Counted from the first letter of the stretch, positions 35,000 to 44,388 are shown. The stretch: DNA of 64,000 bases from Microcaldota archaeon (GCA_021827995.1 JAKATK010000001.1:124001-188000); one strand, 5' to 3'. Notes: generated by a model from the sequence alone, not told the origin. Translations and numbers: made by a program.

Positions 35000-35396
35000 T
35001 AAAACTTGAGATACGAGTTTATAAAAGTTATTGATATGGTACGTCATGCGCTGGCAACTGCTCCGCTGAACATGCTAGTGGGAACGTCTATGTATGGTAC
35101 CAACTGCGCTAGGATGACTATTGACAGTGAACTGGCCGCGCAATGACAAGACTTAAAGCGCCTGACCGACAAACGGCTACCAATGGGATGGCGAAAAGAA
35201 TAGCACATCAGTCGAACATGCCGCCTTCCTCCGGCTAATCATGGTAGAACGCAGTCTCGTGCTGCTACGCGATTGTTAAGACGGCACCCACAACAAGCCA
35301 GTAGCAGCACGGTTGTATCCGTGGCCATACCTATCAGTAGCGTCATCGTTGAGTGGCAATCATGCGTCCGAATTAGGGCTTAATGGGCCGAATCGA
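35000..35396. other. Intergenic region, no gene seen
   Basis: About 400 bases between two pilin-signal genes. Apart from the TATA box for the upstream-oriented gene at 35018-35029, I see no reading frame, hairpin or RNA motif that I can support. Confidence 0.4.
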
Positions 35397-35939
35397 TTAT
35401 CCGTAGCGTAGCGAGAAGTCCCCACTGAAGACCGCTTCTGGTGCTGCGGCGCAGCCCGCCGGCGTGTCGTTGAATGAAACCAGCAGGCCGCAATCGCGCA
35501 CGCTTATGTACAGCTTGCCGGCAAGCGAAGTGCCATTGCTCACAGGCACGTACAGGTTTACAGTGCACAGAGTTGTGTTGCCTGGCTTCAAGAATGCAGA
35601 GGAGCAGGACGACGGCGTCGTGTTTGTGCCGTTGACGTTAGCGAACATGTGCGGGTAAGCCACCGCGTACCTGTTAAGGTTTGATATCGATACTACGATA
35701 GAACCTAAGCTGCTAGTCGAGTTGATAACCCCATTAACATCATTACACTTCACTCCGGAAACGAAGTAGCATACAGACGGCGGCAGTATGTTCGGCGCGA
35801 TGACGTATGAGTATATCAGGAGTACAGCTATCGTGACGATGATTATTACCCAACCATATGTCATCAGATACTCGAATGCCGCCTGAGCTCGCATGTTGCG
35901 TGGTGACATGACAGAGTTGCTCGGGCCCATGCATCGCAC
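35397..35939 (-). CDS. Small class III-signal (pilin-like) protein
   Basis: 180 residues with the class III motif RAQAAFEYLMTYGWVIIIVTIAVLL near residues 17-41. The remaining 135 residues are extracellular, with paired cysteines (CYFVSGVKC, SCSSAF, CTVNLYV, DCGLL, GCAAA) and sequons. It is likely a pilus subunit. AGGTG directly precedes the ATG pair at 35939/35930; a TATA-like GATTTAAATTT (minus strand) lies at about 35979-35990. Confidence 0.78.
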   Translation of the reverse strand: MRCMGPSNSVMSPRNMRAQAAFEYLMTYGWVIIIVTIAVLLIYSYVIAPNILPPSVCYFVSGVKCNDVNGVINSTSSLGSIVVSISNLNRYAVAYPHMFANVNGTNTTPSSCSSAFLKPGNTTLCTVNLYVPVSNGTSLAGKLYISVRDCGLLVSFNDTPAGCAAAPEAVFSGDFSLRYG

Positions 35940-36063
35940 CTGGCATGCACAGTAGCACGCCTAGAGTTAATCGCATATCAAAAATTTAAATCAGTGCGCA
36001 TATCCCGTTCATGCCTAAGCACTACTCCACGATGCGGCTATGCGCAGTGCTGTACCTCGATTA

Positions 36064-36076
36064 GCTATTTATTAAT
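36064..36076 (+). promoter_or_regulatory. TATA box of tRNA-Gly
   Basis: CTATTTATTAAT lies about 29 to 41 bases ahead of the tRNA. Confidence 0.5.
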
Positions 36077-36104
36077 GTTCTTGCAATAATGTCGCTTGTC
36101 CTGT

Positions 36105-36177
36105 GCGATTGTAGTCTAGCCTGGTAGGACATTGCCTTGCCAAGGCAGCAACCCGGGTTCAAATCCCGGCAATCGCA
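36105..36177 (+). tRNA. tRNA-Gly(GCC)
   Basis: A full cloverleaf folds by eye: acceptor GCGATTG/CAATCGC, D arm with GG, anticodon loop TTGCCAA giving GCC, and T arm CCGGG/CCCGG with loop TTCAAAT. The discriminator is A. No intron. CCA is not encoded. Confidence 0.95.
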
Positions 36178-36267
36178 CCTGATGCTTCACCACCTGCAAA
36201 TACCGGCTCGAATCAACGTGCGCAAGTAAATCCGCAGTCAAAAAGCTAGTCCTGGTAACCGCTACCG

Positions 36268-37128
36268 CTACTTCACGTCGCGCTTCCATCTGCTGCCGAG
36301 CTGGGCGGAACGAAGCGTGGCCGCCTCCACAGCATCCATAAGCGTCGCCTTCAGGCCGCTCTTCTCCAGAAAGTGAAGGGCCGTTATCGCCGTGCCCCCC
36401 GGGCTCGTTACCAGCTCCCTCAGCTTCGCCGGGTGCTCGCCGGTCGCGCGCACCAGTTGCGCAGAACCCACGAGCGTCTGTATCGCAAGGGCCGTAGAAA
36501 CCTCCCGCGATAGCCCCATCTTTACGCCAGCATCAGAAAGCCCTTCCAGTATAGTGAAAACGTAGAGCGGGCCGGTGCCGCTCAGGCCTGTGATAGCATC
36601 CATCAGGTCCTCGCTAACCTCCGCGACTGTGCCCACTGATCCCATGAGCATCCTGGCGCGTTGCATGTCCGCACTCTTGGAATGCTTGCCCGGGCATATT
36701 GCGGTTGCGGATGCACCTACGGACGCGGCTATGTTCGGCATGGCACGGACAACTCCGGCCCGACCACCAAGTTGCTCCTCTATCATAGACGTCGGTATGC
36801 CGGCGGCTATGGACAGCACTGTTGACCCGCGCCGTATGCGGTCGCGTATCTCGGCTATAACCGCGGCCTGTATCTGCGGCTTGACCGCCAAGACAATCAG
36901 GCTGGCCTTGCTCGCGGCCTCGGAATTCGAGCCGGCGATTGCTACGCCTAGCCCACGCATGGATTCCTGCACCTTCGCCCTGTCCCTGCCACTCACGATT
37001 ATCTTTCGGGCCGCGCCAGGGTTCGCGTTTGTCAGTCCATTGACCAGGGCCATGCCCATGTTGCCAACGCCTATTACTGCGACTCTCTCGTTCGCCCAAA
37101 AAACTTTTGATGAAGATTCCAGTGTCAC
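36268..37128 (-). CDS. proC: Pyrroline-5-carboxylate reductase
   Basis: About 286 residues: NAD(P)-binding VIGVGNMGMALVNGL, VKPQ, GVVRAMPNIAASVG, and the C-terminal TSPGGTAITALHFLE signature of ProC. It makes proline from pyrroline-5-carboxylate. The GTG at 37128 is preferred, with GGAGTGAT six bases ahead; an ATG at 37161 adds 11 residues. Proline dehydrogenase is encoded 2.4 kb away, so both directions of the proline/P5C pair are present. Confidence 0.9.
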   Translation of the reverse strand: MTLESSSKVFWANERVAVIGVGNMGMALVNGLTNANPGAARKIIVSGRDRAKVQESMRGLGVAIAGSNSEAASKASLIVLAVKPQIQAAVIAEIRDRIRRGSTVLSIAAGIPTSMIEEQLGGRAGVVRAMPNIAASVGASATAICPGKHSKSADMQRARMLMGSVGTVAEVSEDLMDAITGLSGTGPLYVFTILEGLSDAGVKMGLSREVSTALAIQTLVGSAQLVRATGEHPAKLRELVTSPGGTAITALHFLEKSGLKATLMDAVEAATLRSAQLGSRWKRDVK

Positions 37129-37193
37129 ACTATCACTCCATAACCTCTTTGATACGCGCAATCTTGTTTATACTGTGTTGGCATCGACACGCC

Positions 37194-37655
37194 TCATTCT
37201 GTAAGATTTGATGGGCCAAAACCGAATGGCAGCAGTGCAGCTATTGTCGTTATTACAATTTTGCTCTTGTCCGAATTCGAGAATATAATCTCTAGCCTCT
37301 TGCCTGCCGATGATGAGAGCTCGTACAGCATCTGCCTGCAGGCGCCGCATGGCGCTGTCGGCTGCTTGATAGGGGCATCGCCCTTCGCTATCACTGCTAT
37401 AGCCTCGAACGATCTATAGCCCATGGCATTGGCACGGAGTATCGCTGCGCGCTCCGCGCATATGGTGCTGCCATACGCTGCGTTCTCTACGTTTGACCCG
37501 GTTATTATCTTGCCAGACTGCGTGAGTATGGCCGCGCCAACGCGGAATTTCGAGTACGGAGCGTATGCGGTGCTCGTTGCACGCTCCGCCTCTGCTAGGA
37601 GCTTGCGGCGTTCGCTAGTGAGGCTGTTGTAGCTCGTCCGCTTGTGGCCCTGCAA
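37194..37655 (-). CDS. cdd: Cytidine deaminase
   Basis: 153 residues. Zinc and catalytic motifs CAERAA (with the Glu) and PCGACRQ are present, as is the substrate stretch YSKFRVGAAILT and NVENAAYGST. It deaminates cytidine to uridine for pyrimidine salvage, feeding the uridine phosphorylase at 29.4 kb. A TATA-like CTATTTATTTG (minus) lies at about 37684-37695. Confidence 0.92.
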   Translation of the reverse strand: MQGHKRTSYNSLTSERRKLLAEAERATSTAYAPYSKFRVGAAILTQSGKIITGSNVENAAYGSTICAERAAILRANAMGYRSFEAIAVIAKGDAPIKQPTAPCGACRQMLYELSSSAGKRLEIIFSNSDKSKIVITTIAALLPFGFGPSNLTE

Positions 37656-37740
37656 TCCCTCACCTGAGAACCGATACGGGCCTCACAAATAAATAGCTGA
37701 GGTATGGGTCAGACGCCAGCGGTGGCGTCAGCAACATAAG

Positions 37741-37749
37741 GTATAAAAG
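37741..37749 (+). promoter_or_regulatory. TATA box of prenyl synthase operon
   Basis: GTATAAAAG lies 31 to 39 bases before the ATG at 37780, with an AGTGAT ribosome-like motif between. Confidence 0.6.
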
Positions 37750-37779
37750 TCTGAGATTGTATCCTACGCCAGTGATTAG

Positions 37780-38859
37780 ATGGAAGCCGGTGGCAGCTTT
37801 GAGGATTACCTCAGGGAGCGTGGCGGCTACGTTGACGAGCTTCTCAGGCGGTACCTGGTCACGCGAGCGTCGGACGATTTTCTCGCAAGGCTGCTTGGCA
37901 AGCCCAGCTACAAGTACGACACAGAGGCCATAACAAAGACCATATTCGAACCGACTTGGTACCTCCTAGGCTCCGGTGGCAAGCGCTGGCGACCCGTGCT
38001 CATGCTCCTCGTGATGGAGGCACTTGGCAAGAACCCGAACGACTTCGCCGAATTCGCGATAATACCGGAGCTTGTGCACAACGCCACGCTGATACACGAT
38101 GACATAGAGGACGGCTCGCCCAAGAGGCGCGGCATCGACGCCGTGCACGTCAAGTACGGCGAGGATGTCGCGATAAACGTCGGCGACTACCTGTACTTCT
38201 TCCCAATACTGGCCCTCCTCGACAGCGGCAAGCTGACTACGAGGACCAAGAACGCCGTGCTGTCGATATACCTAAGAGAGATGGTCAGGGTCTGCACCGG
38301 CCAGAGCATCGATATAGCGTGGCACAGGTCGCTGATAGACCCGCTCAGCATAACCGAGGACAACTACATGCAGATGGTCTACGACAAGTCCGGCGTGCTG
38401 CCGCGCATGGCGTGCAGCCTCGCCGCGGCTCTGTGCGGCGCCAACAAGCGCGCCGTGAGCGCGATGGGGCACTTCGGCGCTACGATAGGCGTGGCATTCC
38501 AGATACAGGACGACGTGCTCAACATATACGAGAGCGACCTGTCGAAGAACAAGGGCATGGTGGGCGACGACATAACCGAGGGCAAGATAACCCTGCTAGT
38601 GATACACGCGATGCAGAAGTCCGGCGAGTCAGACAGGAAGCGCCTGCTCGAGATACTCGGATCGCACACTCGCGACCCCGCGGTTATAAGGGACGCCATA
38701 GACATAATCGACAGGAGCGGCGCCAAGGAGTTCGCTGCGAAGACCGAGAACAAAATCGTAACGGATGCATGGGCCAGGGTGGACAGGCTTCTCCAGGAAT
38801 CGCCGGCAAAGGACAGGCTCAAGCAGCTAACCCAATTCTTAATAAACAGGACGGTATGA
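37780..38859 (+). CDS. Polyprenyl (geranylgeranyl-type) diphosphate synthase
   Basis: 359 residues of the trans-isoprenyl diphosphate synthase family: GGKRWRPVLMLLVMEAL, the first Asp-rich motif HDDIEDGSPKRRG, GQSIDIAW, and the second Asp motif IQDDVLNIYES. It builds C20 or C25 chains for archaeal ether lipids. Chain length depends on residues just before the first Asp motif (LVHNATLI); I do not assign it. The next gene starts six bases after its stop. Confidence 0.9.
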   Translation: MEAGGSFEDYLRERGGYVDELLRRYLVTRASDDFLARLLGKPSYKYDTEAITKTIFEPTWYLLGSGGKRWRPVLMLLVMEALGKNPNDFAEFAIIPELVHNATLIHDDIEDGSPKRRGIDAVHVKYGEDVAINVGDYLYFFPILALLDSGKLTTRTKNAVLSIYLREMVRVCTGQSIDIAWHRSLIDPLSITEDNYMQMVYDKSGVLPRMACSLAAALCGANKRAVSAMGHFGATIGVAFQIQDDVLNIYESDLSKNKGMVGDDITEGKITLLVIHAMQKSGESDRKRLLEILGSHTRDPAVIRDAIDIIDRSGAKEFAAKTENKIVTDAWARVDRLLQESPAKDRLKQLTQFLINRTV

Positions 38860-38865
38860 ACGGGT

Positions 38866-39588
38866 GTGGGGTTGCCCGAACTAAGCCTGCGGTGGGGCAT
38901 AGACGGCGTCGAGGATGCGCTCGCCAACGTGGACAACGTAGTCATAGTTGACGTGCTCAGGTTCAGCTCCGCCGTAGTAGCGGCCACCGCCAGGGGCTTC
39001 ATCATCGAACCCTCTGCAGACAAGTACCGCAAGAAAGAGAGCGGTGCGCGCTTGTCGCCAGGGTACTACGAAAACAGGGTGCCTGGGCGCGTACAGATAT
39101 ACTCATCGAATGGTGCATTCCTATCTATAGCCGCGGCTGAGGCGGAAAACGTATTCGTGGGTTCGCTCCTGAATGCGAAGGCCGTTGCCAGGCGCGTAGA
39201 CGGGCTAAGGCACAGCGCATCACTGATAGCCGCTGGAGAGATAGACAGGGAACGACTGCCGATGATGGGGGACTACGAGACGGATATGGCCGATGGCAAC
39301 CGCATATTTTGCATGGAGGACATGCTCGGCGCAGGTGCCGTAGCTCGCTTCTCTAAAATGGCGAAGTCGAGCGAATGCGTGCAGGCCGAGCGCCTCTTCA
39401 GGCTGTTCGAGACTAAGCTGGGTGCCGCTCTAGAGCAATCTGCTACGGGAAGGTTCAACGAGTCCAGGGGCAATGGCGGGGACACGCAGCTGTGCAGCGA
39501 GTTGAACCGCTACGACGTGGTGCCATCGGTCCACATTGCCGACGGCGTCGTCGAGATAAGTGCGGCACGAATCACTGGAAAGCGCTAG
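38866..39588 (+). CDS. ComB-like 2-phosphosulfolactate phosphatase
   Basis: 240 residues matching the ComB family: VVIVDVLRFSSAV, SSNGA, VGSLLNAKAVA, SLIAAGE and EDMLGAGAVARF. The named enzyme removes phosphate from 2-phosphosulfolactate in coenzyme M synthesis, but relatives occur in non-methanogens and no other CoM genes are seen, so the substrate here is open. It starts with GTG (or TTG at 38872) right after the prenyl synthase gene. It ends convergently, overlapping the 3' end of the proline dehydrogenase gene by four bases. Confidence 0.75.
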   Translation: MGLPELSLRWGIDGVEDALANVDNVVIVDVLRFSSAVVAATARGFIIEPSADKYRKKESGARLSPGYYENRVPGRVQIYSSNGAFLSIAAAEAENVFVGSLLNAKAVARRVDGLRHSASLIAAGEIDRERLPMMGDYETDMADGNRIFCMEDMLGAGAVARFSKMAKSSECVQAERLFRLFETKLGAALEQSATGRFNESRGNGGDTQLCSELNRYDVVPSVHIADGVVEISAARITGKR

Positions 39589-40526
39589 ATACTCTGACGG
39601 GACGCCATCGATCTTATCAGTAGCGTTAGGTGGCTGGCCTCTCTCAACCGCCTGTAGGAATAGTCTACCCACCGCGGTCCGAAAGGCACGTATATCTCGA
39701 CGCTCTCGTTCTCCCTTGCAAGAGCTGCGGCGTACCTGTTGCGTATGCCGCTCAGCATAGCATACCAGACGTGCTTGCCGCGCTCTCTGTTTAGCGACCT
39801 GGCCCGATTTATCATGTCCAAGTCGTGCGTCGCTATCACGAATTCACGCGCATGCGCGAAGAGATAATCCATTAGCACCTCGTAGTTTTTAGTGGTCTCA
39901 AGCCTTGACTGGAACGCGATATCCAGGCCTGCGCTATAGGCGCCCTTCACCAGCCTCACTACGGCACCGCCGGAGCAGAGGCGCTCCAGGTCAGCGGCGC
40001 TGCGCCGAAGGTATGATTGCACACAGATGCCTGTGCCGCCGGGATTGCCCTCGTACATGCTTATAGTGGCGTCGACATCCTCCGGCCTCTCCATATCGAG
40101 CCATGCGAATACGCCGGCGCCGCGCGCCCTAGCGACTATGCGTCCATACCTTGCCGATGCCTCCTCTGGATTTATGCGCAGCCCTAGCTGCGATGGCTTC
40201 ATCGATATATCTGCCCGCGCGCCGGATTCCCGTATCATGTCTATTAATGATAAGTATACCATCTCTGCGTCCGCCACTGCGCGTTCATCTATGAGTTCCT
40301 CCCCAAGGTAGTTTATCACGGCCTTTATATTAACCGCATTGAACCTCTTGGTGCGCGCCAGGGCGTCGCGTGCCTCTGGGCCAGCAATCCACCTGCCGGC
40401 CAAGAGCCGCTCCACTGCGCCACCAACGCCCATCGCATCACGCACCGCAACGATCGCGCCATGCCCATGCGCCAGTTTTGCTACCGCATGTGGCATTCTC
40501 CCAAGACCGAAGTCGTTGGCTTCCAA
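39585..40526 (-). CDS. Proline dehydrogenase (monofunctional, PutA-type barrel)
   Basis: 313 residues of the FAD-dependent PRODH barrel: INYLGEEL, ADISMKPSQLGLRI, GGAVVRLVKGAYSAG, IATHDLDM and YVPFGPRWVDYSYRRLRE. It oxidises proline to P5C and passes electrons to quinone. The TTG at 40526 lies about 25 bases from a TATA-like GGTTTAAGATG (minus, 40547-40557), suiting a leaderless transcript; ATG at 40496 is the alternative. No P5C dehydrogenase is found in the window. Confidence 0.88.
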   Translation of the reverse strand: MEANDFGLGRMPHAVAKLAHGHGAIVAVRDAMGVGGAVERLLAGRWIAGPEARDALARTKRFNAVNIKAVINYLGEELIDERAVADAEMVYLSLIDMIRESGARADISMKPSQLGLRINPEEASARYGRIVARARGAGVFAWLDMERPEDVDATISMYEGNPGGTGICVQSYLRRSAADLERLCSGGAVVRLVKGAYSAGLDIAFQSRLETTKNYEVLMDYLFAHAREFVIATHDLDMINRARSLNRERGKHVWYAMLSGIRNRYAAALARENESVEIYVPFGPRWVDYSYRRLREASHLTLLIRSMASRQSI

Positions 40527-40575
40527 TGGCGACTTTTTGATTGTTCATCTTAAACCACCAAGCACAGTTCATGAT

Positions 40576-40896
40576 TCAGCTACACCTGCCCATGTATCGA
40601 GGTCTTACAACGTCTCCAGAGGCGCTATTCCCACCCCAAGAGGCATCTGTAATCTGTCTTGCAAGATTATGATTGCAGAGTTGTTTGGATGGGCGCATCT
40701 GGCGGCCGAGTGCCGACTTCTGCGACCGAGAAAGACATGCACTGTATTCATATGTCTTTTTCAAGACGATCACGCTCTCCGCACTGTTAAGATCTATACG
40801 CGTTGCTGTTCTGCGGTTCGCTCTTATCCCACCACCGACGAGGTGGACTTTCTCGCCCACGTTTATAAAACCAAGTGAAAACGGCCACGTCATCAT
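40576..40896 (-). CDS. Doubtful 106-residue hypothetical protein
   Basis: An open frame starting MMTWPFSLGFINVGEKVHLV. The only support is that its ATG lies about 23 bases from a TATA-like AATATTTATAC at 40914-40924, which would suit a leaderless gene, but the same bases form the plus-strand TATA box of the dehydrogenase operon. No family, signal peptide or membrane helix is recognised. It may be chance. Confidence 0.22.
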   Translation of the reverse strand: MMTWPFSLGFINVGEKVHLVGGGIRANRRTATRIDLNSAESVIVLKKTYEYSACLSRSQKSALGRQMRPSKQLCNHNLARQITDASWGGNSASGDVVRPRYMGRCS

Positions 40897-40913
40897 CGCC
40901 GTGCTCCGAAAGG

Positions 40914-40923
40914 CGTATAAATA
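40914..40923 (+). promoter_or_regulatory. TATA box of the 2-oxoacid dehydrogenase operon
   Basis: GTATAAATAT, with a long leader of about 110 bases before the first start codon at 41055. Confidence 0.5.
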
Positions 40924-41054
40924 TTCACGCGCATCTTATCAAAAAGGCCAGGTCGTATTATCCAGTAGTGCATGCATACACAGTCTGTCGATGCGCAGCC
41001 GATTCGACCTCGCCTTGCGTCATTGACATTTTGGAGGCCTAAGCCTAGGGCGGT

Positions 41055-42143
41055 TTGTTGCTGAAGAAAACCTTTGAGGGCTTTGTAGATTATATACAGG
41101 TACTTGACGAGTTCGGCACCGTCGACAAGTCACTGCTGCCGGAAGACGTGACAGACTCGATGATACTGGAGATGTACAAGAGCATGTCCAAGGCGAGGGC
41201 GCTCGACGCAAAGGCTCTCAGCCTGCAGAGGCAGGGCCGGATATTCACGTACCCCCCGCTTTTGGGAGAGGAGGCTTCACAGGTCGGCAGCGCAATGGCG
41301 TTCAGGAGGGGCGATATCATCGTGCCTAATTACAGGCAGCACGCGGTCTTCATGCTCAGGGGCCTACCGCTCGACCGCTGGTTCGTCTCTCTGCGCGGCT
41401 TCGAGGACGGCGCCGCTATAAACGGCGCCAAGGACACGCCAGTTTCAGTGCCGATAGGCACTCACCTGCCCCACGCCGTAGGCCTAGCCTACGCCGAGAA
41501 ATACAAGAAGAGCGGCAACGTCGTGGTATCATACATAGGCGACGGCGGCACGTCCGAAGGCGATTTCTACGAGGCGCTCAACTTCGCCGGTGTATTCAAG
41601 GTGCCGCTCGTAATAATCATAGTCAATAATCAGTGGGCGATATCGGTGCCGAGGCGCAGGCAGAGCGCCGCTCAGACGCTCGCGCAGAAGGCCTTCGCCG
41701 CTGGGCTCAAAGGTGTCCAGGTAGATGGCAATGACGTGGTCGGCATGTACAAGGTCGTGAAGGACGCGTTAAGCGCCGCGGCAAATAATGAACCTACCGT
41801 AATAGAATGCATAACCTATCGGCTCAGCATGCACACCACGGCTGACGATCCCACTAAGTACAGGACCGATGGCGAGGTCAAGGAATGGGAAGCGAAGGAG
41901 CCGCTGATAAGGGTCCGCAGGTATCTGACCTCGAGGAACCTGTGGGATGATAGCAAGGAGAAGGACATGCAGGAAGAGTTCAAGAAAGAAATAGACGAGG
42001 CCTTGGCAAAGGCCGAGGCATTCAAGCCAGACCCGAAGTCGATATTCGAGCACATATATAGCTTCATGCCGGAGGTGCTGAAAGAGGAGCAGGACGCGGC
42101 CATCGCAGCTGGCTTCTGGCTCGACACGTCTTCGCATGAGTAA
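41055..42143 (+). CDS. pdhA: 2-oxoacid (pyruvate) dehydrogenase E1 alpha
   Basis: 362 residues. The thiamine diphosphate motif GDGGTSEGDFYEALNFAGVF ending in VNNQ is intact, as are RARALDAKALSLQRQGRI, NYRQHAVFMLRG and the phosphorylation-loop region YRLSMHTTADDPTKYR. With E1 beta it decarboxylates a 2-oxoacid. The type fits pyruvate or branched-chain substrates equally; no ferredoxin oxidoreductase is seen here. It begins with TTG (41055 or 41058). Confidence 0.9.
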   Translation: MLLKKTFEGFVDYIQVLDEFGTVDKSLLPEDVTDSMILEMYKSMSKARALDAKALSLQRQGRIFTYPPLLGEEASQVGSAMAFRRGDIIVPNYRQHAVFMLRGLPLDRWFVSLRGFEDGAAINGAKDTPVSVPIGTHLPHAVGLAYAEKYKKSGNVVVSYIGDGGTSEGDFYEALNFAGVFKVPLVIIIVNNQWAISVPRRRQSAAQTLAQKAFAAGLKGVQVDGNDVVGMYKVVKDALSAAANNEPTVIECITYRLSMHTTADDPTKYRTDGEVKEWEAKEPLIRVRRYLTSRNLWDDSKEKDMQEEFKKEIDEALAKAEAFKPDPKSIFEHIYSFMPEVLKEEQDAAIAAGFWLDTSSHE

Positions 42144-42151
42144 GTGATACT

Positions 42152-43117
42152 ATGCAGATGAACATGGTTGCCGCCATAAACAACGCGCTATCGCAGTGCA
42201 TGGAGGAGAGCGACAGGGTCGTGCTGCTCGGCGAGGACATAGGCAAGGACGGCGGGGTCTTCAGAGTCACTGATGGCCTGCAGGCCAAGTTCGGCGAGAA
42301 CAGGGTAATCGACACGCCGTTGGCCGAGTCTTCAATACTCGGCATGTCCATCGGAATGGCGCTCGGCGGCCTCAGGCCGGTGCCGGAAATACAGTTCGCC
42401 GGGTTCATGTTCCTAGGCTTCTCCCAGCTCATAAACCATGCGGCAAGGTACAGGTCGAGGACAAGGTCAACGAAGCCTGTCCCTATGGTCGTCAGGACTC
42501 CGGTGAGCGGCGGGGTCAGGACGCTGGAGCACCACTCCGACAGCCCAGAAGCGTATTACTCGCACATAGGCGGCCTGGTAGTCGTCGAGCCCTCGAATCC
42601 GTACGACGCGAAGGGCCTGCTCATAAAATCGCTTCACATGGAGGACCCGATACTTTTCTTGGAGCCGACCAAGATATACAGGCTCTTCAAGCAGGACGTG
42701 CCAGACGAGATGTACGAGGTGCCGATAGGCAAGGCCAGCAAGGTAAGCGATGGCGCGCAGCTATCGGTCATAACATACGGCACAATGGTGCCGCTGGTCA
42801 AGAGCGTGGTGCAGAAGAAGGGCGTATCAGCGGACATACTGGACCTTCGCACGATAAATCCGCTGGACGAGAGCGCGATACTCGAGACTGCTCGAAAGAC
42901 TGGCAGGGTCCTGATAGTGCACGAAGCAGAGCTCAGCTTCGGCGTCGGTGCCGAGGTGGCAGCCAGGATAGCGGAGAAGGCGATGTACGACCTGTCCGCG
43001 CCGATAATGAGGGTGGCATCACCCAGCCTGCCGTACCCGTTCCCAGGCTACGAACAGTACTACGTGCCTAACGAGCTGAAGATCTCGCAGGCGATAGACA
43101 AGCTTCTGTCTGCATAG
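42152..43117 (+). CDS. pdhB: 2-oxoacid dehydrogenase E1 beta
   Basis: 321 residues: MVAAINNALSQCM, LGEDIGKDGGVFRVTDGL, RVIDTPLAESSILG and the transketolase C-terminal domain with VSDGAQLSVITYGTMV. It forms the heterotetrameric E1 with the preceding gene, starting eight bases after its stop. Confidence 0.92.
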   Translation: MQMNMVAAINNALSQCMEESDRVVLLGEDIGKDGGVFRVTDGLQAKFGENRVIDTPLAESSILGMSIGMALGGLRPVPEIQFAGFMFLGFSQLINHAARYRSRTRSTKPVPMVVRTPVSGGVRTLEHHSDSPEAYYSHIGGLVVVEPSNPYDAKGLLIKSLHMEDPILFLEPTKIYRLFKQDVPDEMYEVPIGKASKVSDGAQLSVITYGTMVPLVKSVVQKKGVSADILDLRTINPLDESAILETARKTGRVLIVHEAELSFGVGAEVAARIAEKAMYDLSAPIMRVASPSLPYPFPGYEQYYVPNELKISQAIDKLLSA

Positions 43118-43125
43118 GTCATTAG

Positions 43126-44388
43126 ATGAAGGAGCTCAAGTTCGTTGACGTCGGCGAGGGCATAACCGAGGGCCACGTGCAGAAGTGGCTGGTCAGCGAC
43201 GGCGACCAGGTCAAGGAGGACCAGGCTGTTGTCCAGATAGAGACGGACAAGGCCGTTGTGAACATACCCGCGCCGGTTTCCGGCGCGATAAAGATTGTTT
43301 CAAAGGAGAATACCGACGTGAAGGTCGGCGACATAATGGCCTACATAGGCGAAGCGCCAGAGGTGGCCGGCGCCGGCTCGCCACAGGGAACTCCAAGAGC
43401 AGTTGCAGAGGCCAAGCCAGCTCCAGCAATGCCAGAGCCGGCGGTTGCCGTTGCCGCTCCGGTATCACGGCAAGCGAGCCAGGTCGTCGCGACCCCAGCT
43501 GTTAGGAAACTGGCCCGTGAACTTGGCGTTGACATAACACGGATTGCAGGCACGGGTCCGGGTGGCAAGGTGCTAGAGGAAGATGTGAGGTCTGCATCCT
43601 CGCGCCCAGCCGCGTCTGCGCCTGTGCAGCAGCAGCCGCCGCAACCCAGACCGCAGACCGTCGCAAAGCCAGCAGGTCTCGAGCAGCGCGTGCCGCTATC
43701 CACCACAAGGAAGGCCATAGCCAGGAACATGGAAGCATCATGGACCATACCGAGAGCAGTGCACATGGACGTTATAAATGCGGGTGCGCTTCATGAGGCG
43801 CTGGAGCGCGCCAAGCCGGTCATCGCAAAGCAGCTTGGTATAAAGCTGACGTACCTGCCGTTCATAATGAGAGCTGCTGTCATGGCCCTAAAGGAAAACC
43901 CGTACTTCAATGCGACGTTCGATAGGGACAAACAGGAGATAGTGGTCAAGGGATACTACAACATAGGCCTTGCGGCCGAGGCTCCTGACGGCCTCAAGGT
44001 GGCAGTCGTGAAGGACGCCGATGCGAAGGGCATAGCCGAACTAGCGAAAGAGCTGCACGAGCTAGGGGACAAAGTAAGGAACTTGAAGCTCAGCATTAAC
44101 GAGATGCGCGACAGCACGTTCACCATAACCAACATAGGCAGCCTTGGCGGCGGCTACCTGTCTGTGCCAATGATAAACTATCCAGAGGTTGCCATACTGG
44201 GCATCCACATGCTAAGGGATGCGCCAGTGGTCGAAAACGGCGCTGTGAGGGTCGGCAAGATACTCCCGTTTTCTATAACGTTTGATCACAGGGTTGTCGA
44301 TGGCGCTGATGCGGTCAAGTTCGGCAACGCTCTGATAAAGCGTCTGGAAGACCCGGCGTTCCTGTACTCCGGGCTTCCAGTAGAGTGA
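43126..44388 (+). CDS. pdhC: 2-oxoacid dehydrogenase E2 acyltransferase
   Basis: 420 residues: one lipoyl domain with the modified Lys in ETDKAVV, an Ala/Pro/Glu linker, a subunit-binding domain (PAVRKLARELGVDITRIAGTG), a second Pro/Gln linker, and a catalytic domain ending in the active-site DHRVVDGADAVKFGN. It carries the acyl group to CoA and forms the complex core. Eight bases separate it from E1 beta. A lipoylating enzyme is not seen in the window. Confidence 0.93.
   Translation: MKELKFVDVGEGITEGHVQKWLVSDGDQVKEDQAVVQIETDKAVVNIPAPVSGAIKIVSKENTDVKVGDIMAYIGEAPEVAGAGSPQGTPRAVAEAKPAPAMPEPAVAVAAPVSRQASQVVATPAVRKLARELGVDITRIAGTGPGGKVLEEDVRSASSRPAASAPVQQQPPQPRPQTVAKPAGLEQRVPLSTTRKAIARNMEASWTIPRAVHMDVINAGALHEALERAKPVIAKQLGIKLTYLPFIMRAAVMALKENPYFNATFDRDKQEIVVKGYYNIGLAAEAPDGLKVAVVKDADAKGIAELAKELHELGDKVRNLKLSINEMRDSTFTITNIGSLGGGYLSVPMINYPEVAILGIHMLRDAPVVENGAVRVGKILPFSITFDHRVVDGADAVKFGNALIKRLEDPAFLYSGLPVE

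Larger units (their letters stand above)
40527..41054. other. Intergenic region with divergent promoters
   Basis: About 530 bases. It holds the TATA boxes for proline dehydrogenase and for the dehydrogenase operon, a second TATA-like TTTATAAAA at 40861-40869 and one doubtful minus-strand frame (40576-40896). No RNA motif was recognised. Confidence 0.4.
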
